From JAFGCR01 sp964538225 (GTDB lineage: Bacteria > Patescibacteriota > Gracilibacteria > UM-FILTER-43-11): DNA of 9,817 nt. A program made the position numbers and the translations under genes. Shown here one piece after another: positions 5,366 through 9,817 of this stretch (its first letter is position 1; each line of letters starts with the position of its first letter). Where the stretch lies: positions 1 through 9,817 of the forward strand of contig CAZIDW010000049.1 of the NCBI GenBank assembly GCA_964538225.1, in the 5' to 3' direction. The notes under the pieces were generated by a model. The model saw only the letters and a program-made list of their open reading frames with translations, had not been told where the DNA came from and ran no database searches.

Positions 5366-7465
5366 TCACCTCACCACAATCTCCACCACCCGCTCCTCTT
5401 CACCGGCAATAGCCATAATACGATGTTCCCCTTTTTCAAGCGGCCACAAAACGGATGGCCCTTCGCCGACACGCTGACCATCCACAAACCATTCAGCCGG
5501 CGCCGAGGCTTCCAGCTTCACTTTCTGGAATTCAGCTGGCTTAGTGATGTCGAACAAAAAGACGTCATTAGCAAACGGAGTGATAATACGGAATTCCTCG
5601 ATATCACCCTCCTGAGGGCGGACAATCGCTTGTCCGCGAGGGGACACCGTCAGCCTCGTCCCCGTCATCTCATTCAGCATCATCATCACCTTGTAAAAAA
5701 TCGGCCCCGCGCCCGTGATGCCGGACACGCCTTCCATCACTTCGCCGCGGGCGTTGCCCACCCACACGCCGACCGCGTAGTCATCGGTGTAACCGATTGT
5801 CCAGTTGTCGCGGAAGTTACGTGTGGTGCCGGTTTTGGCGGCCACCGGAAAGGGCAGGTTCAAAGGATTTTCTTCGCCAAACGCGGACAGGCGGAGTTCA
5901 TTGCTGGACAAAATGGCGGAAATGGCCCGGGCAGTGCCAGGCTGGAGGACGGAAACCGCGCGCGGGGGGTCATCGGATAAAAGAAAACGCACATCGGCGC
6001 GCCTGCCATGGTTCGCGAACACGGAATACGCGTTTACAAGATCCAGCAGGCGGACTTCGCCGCTGCCCAAGGCCAGCGACAGGCCATAGTGTTCGGCGGG
6101 CTGGTCAAACGTAGTGATACCGAGCCGCTCCGCCCATTGCAGAAAATCCCGGATTCCCACAAAATCCATTACCCGCACAGCCGGCACATTCAGGGATTGG
6201 GCCAGGGCTTCGGCCAAAGTGACTTCTCCATGGTAAGTCAGGTCAAAATTGCGAGGGCTGTAAGGCAGACCGTCCGCGGTTTTAAACTGAATCGGCTCAT
6301 CTGTAATAGTAGTGAAAGGCGTCCATCCTTTTTCGAAAGCCGCCGCATACACCAAAGGCTTGATGCTGGAGCCGGGCTGACGGAGCGAGGTAGCGACGTT
6401 CACCGCGCCCTGGATGGTGGGGTCATTATAATCCGCACTGCCGACCATGGCCAGGATGTCGCTGTTTCGGGCGTCCAGAATCACCGCGGCCGCGTTTTCA
6501 ATATTGAATCGGGAAAGAAACGTGAGATCGGATTCAACAATCGTTTCTACCCGCTCCTGCATCCCCAAATCCAGCGTGGTAACGATTTTGTAGCCGCCAT
6601 CGGACCCACGATCGGACCCACGATCGGACCCACTATTGGTTCCACTATCGGACCCACAATTGGTTCCACAATCGGATAATACGTAATCCACAAAATGCGG
6701 GGCTTTTTTGGCAAAATCCGCCCGTTCAAGGCGAAGGGTCTCCGCCAATGCCTGTTCATATTCCTCTTCGCTGATGACACCATTGTCCAGCATCGCGGAC
6801 AACACGATCTGCTGGCGGGCTTTGGCGCGTTCAAAATGTTCAAAAGGATAATAACGGTTGGGGGCCTGCGGCAAGCCCGCCAGAAACGCGGATTCCGCCA
6901 GATCGAGGTGGGCAGCGGACTTGTTGAAATACTGCCAGGCAGCCGATTCCACGCCATAAGCCAGCCCGCCGAAATAGATGGAGTTCAGATAGACCTCAAA
7001 AATCTGGTCTTTGTCAAAAAACTTATCGATTTTAAGCGCCAGCACGCTTTCTTTCAGTTTCTGGCGGAAGGTGCGTTGCTGGTTCACACCGATGAGATTC
7101 CGGACGACTTGCTGGGTGATAGTGCTCCCGCCGGAAACGATCTCGCCGGCAGACACATTCTGCCAGACGGCGCGCAGGACCGCCTTAAGGTCGATTCCGG
7201 AATGTTTATAAAAATCTTTGTCCTCCGTGGACAAAAAAGCGTTTTTCAGGCCCTCCGGCATCTCGGCTAAAGCAATAAAGGCCTGCCGGCCGGTATCACG
7301 GTTCAGTGTTTCATACAAAAGCGTGCCATGCCGGTCGTAAACGGCAGTGGCCGGCACCGGCTGAAAAGACCGCAGGGTTTTGGGGAGTGGGTAAAAGAAA
7401 AGCGCTAAAAAAGCGATGTTGACAAGGGCGATGATGACAAGAAGGCTGATGACAAACCGGTTCAT
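5366..7465 (-). CDS. pbpC: Penicillin-binding protein 1C (bifunctional transglycosylase/transpeptidase)
   Basis: Class A PBP that polymerises lipid II glycan strands and cross-links peptides outside the cytoplasmic membrane. The order of parts in 699 residues is: N-terminal membrane anchor (about 5-27); GT51 transglycosylase with catalytic E81 in the STEDKDFYKHSG motif, GGSTITQQVVRNL and EVYLNSIYFGG; a low-complexity linker (about 264-289); transpeptidase with S366-S-I-K369, S424-L-N426 and K544-T-G546; and a C-terminal domain (about 626-699) of the type special to PBP1C, ending with WPLEKGEHRIMAI. All catalytic residues are present, so the enzyme should be active and beta-lactam-binding. It is somewhat shorter than E. 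coli PbpC (about 770). It is divergent from the secreted-protein gene, 46 bp away. No Shine-Dalgarno is seen; a TTTAAT box 7 nt before the ATG hints at a leaderless transcript. The linker is encoded by a 12-bp minisatellite. Confidence 0.95.
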   Translation of the reverse strand: MNRFVISLLVIIALVNIAFLALFFYPLPKTLRSFQPVPATAVYDRHGTLLYETLNRDTGRQAFIALAEMPEGLKNAFLSTEDKDFYKHSGIDLKAVLRAVWQNVSAGEIVSGGSTITQQVVRNLIGVNQQRTFRQKLKESVLALKIDKFFDKDQIFEVYLNSIYFGGLAYGVESAAWQYFNKSAAHLDLAESAFLAGLPQAPNRYYPFEHFERAKARQQIVLSAMLDNGVISEEEYEQALAETLRLERADFAKKAPHFVDYVLSDCGTNCGSDSGTNSGSDRGSDRGSDGGYKIVTTLDLGMQERVETIVESDLTFLSRFNIENAAAVILDARNSDILAMVGSADYNDPTIQGAVNVATSLRQPGSSIKPLVYAAAFEKGWTPFTTITDEPIQFKTADGLPYSPRNFDLTYHGEVTLAEALAQSLNVPAVRVMDFVGIRDFLQWAERLGITTFDQPAEHYGLSLALGSGEVRLLDLVNAYSVFANHGRRADVRFLLSDDPPRAVSVLQPGTARAISAILSSNELRLSAFGEENPLNLPFPVAAKTGTTRNFRDNWTIGYTDDYAVGVWVGNARGEVMEGVSGITGAGPIFYKVMMMLNEMTGTRLTVSPRGQAIVRPQEGDIEEFRIITPFANDVFLFDITKPAEFQKVKLEASAPAEWFVDGQRVGEGPSVLWPLEKGEHRIMAIAGEEERVVEIVVR
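6599..6677. repeat. 12-bp minisatellite inside pbpC
   Basis: About 6.6 tandem 12-bp units start at 6599 with two variants. Type A is ATCGGACCCAC plus one base (units at 6599, 6611, 6623, 6647 and a partial at 6671). Type B is ATTGGTTCCAC plus one base (6635, 6659), giving the order AAABAB(A). On the coding strand each unit encodes four residues, GSD-X or GTN-X, where X is Cys, Ser, Arg or Gly. The unit length is a multiple of three, so copy number can change without breaking the frame. It lies between the transglycosylase and transpeptidase domains. Confidence 0.92.
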
Positions 7466-7511
7466 ACGCTGTATTAAAATATGGTAAACTGCTTTCCTGA
7501 ACCTAACCTAT
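7466..7511. promoter_or_regulatory. Divergent intergenic region between pbpC and the secreted-protein gene
   Basis: Only 46 bp separate the two start codons, so both promoters must lie here or in the gene ends. An ATTAAAAT block (7473-7480) contains TAAAAT on the plus strand (7475-7480) and TTTAAT on the minus strand (7478-7473), each five of six matches to TATAAT, overlapping. The minus box is 7 nt from the pbpC ATG. No good -35 box accompanies either at 16-18 bp. This is a weak prediction. Confidence 0.3.
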
Positions 7512-8708
7512 ATGATTATGAAACGCTTACATAACTTTTTATCTATTGTACTGGTCGGCGCCGTATGTATTATAGCGGTTCCCGCGAAAGGATTTAATTC
7601 TGACCCGCTCACTTTCTTTAAGTCAACGGAAAATATGCAGCAACTGGAAAGCTACCGGCTCCACCAGAACCTGACAGGGGATTTTGAATTCAGACAGGAC
7701 TTGCAGAATGAAGCTGAAATGAAAGGGGAATATTGGTTTAAAATCAATACCGATGTCTTCAGCCGGGCGCCCTATGAATCGGATCTTTATTCGTTTATCC
7801 GGGGGCAGGCGTTGGTGTATGCGGGGGGCGATAACCGCCCTTTCGGGCGCCTGAAAGTCAACCTGCGCGCGGAAGTCATCCGCCTGTCAGGCGACGGCAT
7901 TTATGCCCGCCTGGGCGCTTTTAACCTGACCGCGGATGACGTGTCGGACAATGAAAAAGAGGATTATCTGGCTTTTAAAACAGGATTGGAAGAACAATTG
8001 GAAACCGTGCGGAATCAATGGTTTTACTTCCCGGAAGATATACTAGAAGCATCCAACACAGAAGCACTGCCTGCTTCATTACAATCAACACTGGACCGGG
8101 ATGCGCTCCGCGAAGACTTGAAAGAAAAAGGGCTGAAAGCGACCTACCAGGACACACTGAACAGCCTTGCGCAGAAACAGCTGAGCGGGGCGGAAGCCGA
8201 TACCGTGCAAACCGTCATCAATGATTTTTTTAATACTGATTTTTTCACGGAACGGACAGTGGTAGCCGGCCCGCAGAAAGGATTCACTAATTATACTCTC
8301 AGCAAGCGGCGGCTCAGCCGTTTCGCTGTTTCAGCCGCCAGAACAATGGGGGAAAAAGTGACGGAAAGCGACAAGAAAGAATTAGGGGGCCTGCTGAATA
8401 AATTCTACCTATCGGCCATGACCCATGAAGATGAAACATATAATATTTTTGATTTCTTCCGCCTGAAACTGATCCTGGAAAATATCGGCCCGTTCAGCCA
8501 GTTTTCCGTTTACTATTCCTATAAGGTCAGCAGTATCGATGAACTCAGCGCTGTCACAGCGCCCGATGAGTTCACTTCATATGAAACGCTTCAGCTGCCT
8601 TTTCTGCCGGTCCGGCCCGAAGACAGGTTCTGCGGATGGGAAGAGGATGACTGCCTGGATCCGGACGCCTGCGGCGCGTGTTCTGAAGAGGAGGGTATTA
8701 AACAATAA
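7512..8708 (+). CDS. Secreted protein of unknown function with C-terminal cysteine cluster
   Basis: The 398-residue protein starts MIMKRLHNFL, has a hydrophobic stretch (about 9-24) and a likely signal peptidase I site near VPA-KG (25/26). The cysteine at 19 does not sit in a lipobox, so it is probably not a lipoprotein. The mature part has an amphipathic beta-like region (about 45-135, including FEFRQDLQNEAEMKGEYWFK) that recalls LolA/LppX-type lipid-binding folds, then mixed helices. That resemblance is only an impression. The C-terminus has Cys374, 381, 387 and 390 (spacing 6, 5 and 2) among many Asp and Glu, suggesting disulfides or metal binding. ATG at 7518 (MKRLHN) is an equally good start; neither has a Shine-Dalgarno. 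It is divergent from pbpC, so an envelope role is plausible. Its end overlaps dprA tail-to-tail by 11 nt. I do not assign a function. Confidence 0.85.
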   Translation: MIMKRLHNFLSIVLVGAVCIIAVPAKGFNSDPLTFFKSTENMQQLESYRLHQNLTGDFEFRQDLQNEAEMKGEYWFKINTDVFSRAPYESDLYSFIRGQALVYAGGDNRPFGRLKVNLRAEVIRLSGDGIYARLGAFNLTADDVSDNEKEDYLAFKTGLEEQLETVRNQWFYFPEDILEASNTEALPASLQSTLDRDALREDLKEKGLKATYQDTLNSLAQKQLSGAEADTVQTVINDFFNTDFFTERTVVAGPQKGFTNYTLSKRRLSRFAVSAARTMGEKVTESDKKELGGLLNKFYLSAMTHEDETYNIFDFFRLKLILENIGPFSQFSVYYSYKVSSIDELSAVTAPDEFTSYETLQLPFLPVRPEDRFCGWEEDDCLDPDACGACSEEEGIKQ

Positions 8709-9765
8709 CCCATCTCTGGCCCACCTCACGCACCACGCCTTTCAGGTGAAGGCCGATGAGCGTTTCAGACAAACGGGCGATATTATAAGGTGTTTCAAGC
8801 ACAAGCTCATCGATGGCTTTTCCGTCATTGGCGATCCGCTCAAGCAATTCTGATTCAATGGCGGAAAAGGTGATGGGTTGTTGAGAGGTTTGGGGCTGCA
8901 TCTGGAACTCTTCCAGAATATGCCCGGACCGTTCCACCAGTTTGGCTTCGGCGCGCCGGATGAGATGGTTGGTGCCGCTCAGGCTTATTTTAGTGATGTT
9001 GTTGGGGACGGCAAACACCTCACGCCCCTGCTCCAGCGCGTACCGCGCGGTGATCAGCGCTCCGGATTTGATCCCCCCCTCCACGACCAGCACCCCGCGC
9101 GACAAACCAGAGATGATGCGGTTGCGCATGGGGAAATGGTGCTGCAGAGCCGGCGTGCCCAGCGGATATTCCGACACGACCGCGCCGCCTTTTTGCAGGA
9201 TTTTTTCCGCCAGATATCGGTTCGCGGCCGGATAAACCCGGTCGACCCCCGAACCCAAAACCGCTACCGTGATCCCGTTGTTTTTGAGTGTGGTTTCATG
9301 AGCGCGGGCGTCCACCCCCATAGCCAGCCCGCTGATAATCACAAAACCGTTCGTCACCAAATCGGATACGAATTTTTCCGTGGCTATCCGGCCATAATCC
9401 GTGATGCCCCGGGTGCCCACCACCCCCAGGGATTTGTGCAAAGGCGGAAGTTTGCCCCGTACAAACAAAAAAACCGGCGGGCTGGCAATGGAACGCAGGC
9501 AATTGGGGTAATCCGCGTCATCCACGCATAAAACACGGACATCGAAACCTTCCAGGCGCTGAAATTGGATAGTTTTCTGAAGGGCGAGAAGGCGGTCGAC
9601 TTTTTCCTGCTGGAAACCGAGTTTCATCAAAAACAATCTGTCGATTTTCTTCCACGCGGTTTGCAGATCGCCGAATTGCTTTAAGACAATCCGGTACTGT
9701 TGGTAGTCCAGAATCCCCCATTGCGCCCACAAAAATCGGTATTCGTCTGTCATATTTAAATACAT
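8698..9765 (-). CDS. dprA: DNA-processing protein DprA (Smf)
   Basis: DprA binds incoming single-stranded DNA in the cytoplasm and loads RecA, so it is needed for natural transformation. The 355 residues comprise an N-terminal helical HhH/SAM-like region (about 10-65), the Rossmann-like DprA domain and a C-terminal winged-helix domain (about 300-355). Core motifs are VGTRG (116-120), SGLAMGVDARAH (145-156), VLGSGVDRVYP (169-179), FPMRNRIISGLS (211-222) and VVEGGIKSGALITA (227-240). The family usually has VPG where this protein has VPNN (253-256), and a GA pair where it has RRAEA (270-274), both conservative oddities. In-frame ATGs at 9765 and 9753 (MTDEYR) are both possible and neither has a Shine-Dalgarno. 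A TATGAT box (complement of 9780-9785) lies just upstream. It converges on the secreted-protein gene with an 11-nt overlap. Type IV pilus or ComEC genes, if present elsewhere, would support competence. Confidence 0.95.
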   Translation of the reverse strand: MYLNMTDEYRFLWAQWGILDYQQYRIVLKQFGDLQTAWKKIDRLFLMKLGFQQEKVDRLLALQKTIQFQRLEGFDVRVLCVDDADYPNCLRSIASPPVFLFVRGKLPPLHKSLGVVGTRGITDYGRIATEKFVSDLVTNGFVIISGLAMGVDARAHETTLKNNGITVAVLGSGVDRVYPAANRYLAEKILQKGGAVVSEYPLGTPALQHHFPMRNRIISGLSRGVLVVEGGIKSGALITARYALEQGREVFAVPNNITKISLSGTNHLIRRAEAKLVERSGHILEEFQMQPQTSQQPITFSAIESELLERIANDGKAIDELVLETPYNIARLSETLIGLHLKGVVREVGQRWVIV

Positions 9766-9817
9766 TCATCAGTTAAATCATCATAATCCGGATTGGCCCG
9801 CCCATGCCGGTACGGAC
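9766..9817. other. Upstream edge of dprA, no gene seen
   Basis: The last 52 bases hold only a possible -10 box (TATGAT on the minus strand, 9785-9780) without a recognisable -35 element. The window ends before any further gene can be identified. Confidence 0.3.

Noticed and set aside
5223..5368. TGA read as glycine (alternative code of some CPR groups)
   Set aside because: TGA ends the first small gene and pbpC just where the family or overlap predicts the end, and no conserved gene here needs in-frame TGA.
6599..6677. CRISPR-like array
   Set aside because: Units of 12 bp are directly tandem, with no spacers, and lie in frame within pbpC.
6008..6679. 223-codon plus-strand ORF ending in IGPT/IGST repeats
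   Set aside because: Antisense to pbpC; the repeat protein is the other-strand reading of the 12-bp minisatellite, which lacks stops in several frames.
7419..7424. Perfect TTGACA as -35 for the secreted-protein gene
   Set aside because: No -10-like hexamer lies 15-19 bp downstream; it falls within the pbpC coding start region.

Overview
The window is a bacterial chromosomal segment with no phage, plasmid, insertion-sequence, tRNA, rRNA or CRISPR signature. It holds four recognisable housekeeping or envelope genes: single-stranded DNA-binding protein, RNA polymerase beta, penicillin-binding protein 1C and DprA. It also holds one secreted protein of unknown function and a pair of tiny overlapping unknown genes. 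Genes have moderate GC and spacers are AT-rich. The genetic code is standard: TGA ends pbpC and the first small gene, and no in-frame TGA is needed. The divergent RpoB, the apparent scarcity of Shine-Dalgarno sequences, the repeat-decorated gene ends and the gene content would fit a Patescibacteria/CPR-type bacterium. That placement is an inference and needs a phylogeny.

Layout, left to right. Positions 1-638 (minus strand): ssb lies directly downstream of rpoB, where rpoC is usually found. Each of these two genes ends in the same array of four 7-bp GAAAATT units, and the array supplies the last two bases of the TAA stop codon. Positions 636-4478 (minus): rpoB, about 1280 aa, with all the catalytic motifs, a large extra segment after the rifampicin region and a 104-residue acidic/lysine-rich C-terminal extension. 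Positions 4479-4943: a divergent control region. It has a strong sigma70-like promoter facing rpoB with a roughly 215-nt leader that contains a terminator-like hairpin. A second promoter faces right, inside a 14-bp perfect inverted repeat, followed by a GC-rich nested hairpin. Positions 4944-5337 (plus): two small ORFs overlapping by 11 nt.

Positions 5366-7465 (minus): pbpC, a bifunctional murein synthase with a 12-bp minisatellite encoding a Gly/Ser/Asp/Thr/Asn linker. Positions 7512-8708 (plus): a secreted protein with a C-terminal four-cysteine cluster, divergent from pbpC across a 46-bp spacer. Positions 8698-9765 (minus): dprA, convergent with and overlapping the secreted-protein gene by 11 nt.

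Functionally, ssb and dprA act on single-stranded DNA (replication, recombination, uptake), rpoB is the transcription core, and pbpC with the secreted protein concern the cell envelope. The genes do not form one pathway. The features most worth following up are the stop-codon-anchored repeats, the unusual ends and insertion of SSB and RpoB, the small gene pair with its structured promoter region, and the minisatellite in pbpC.
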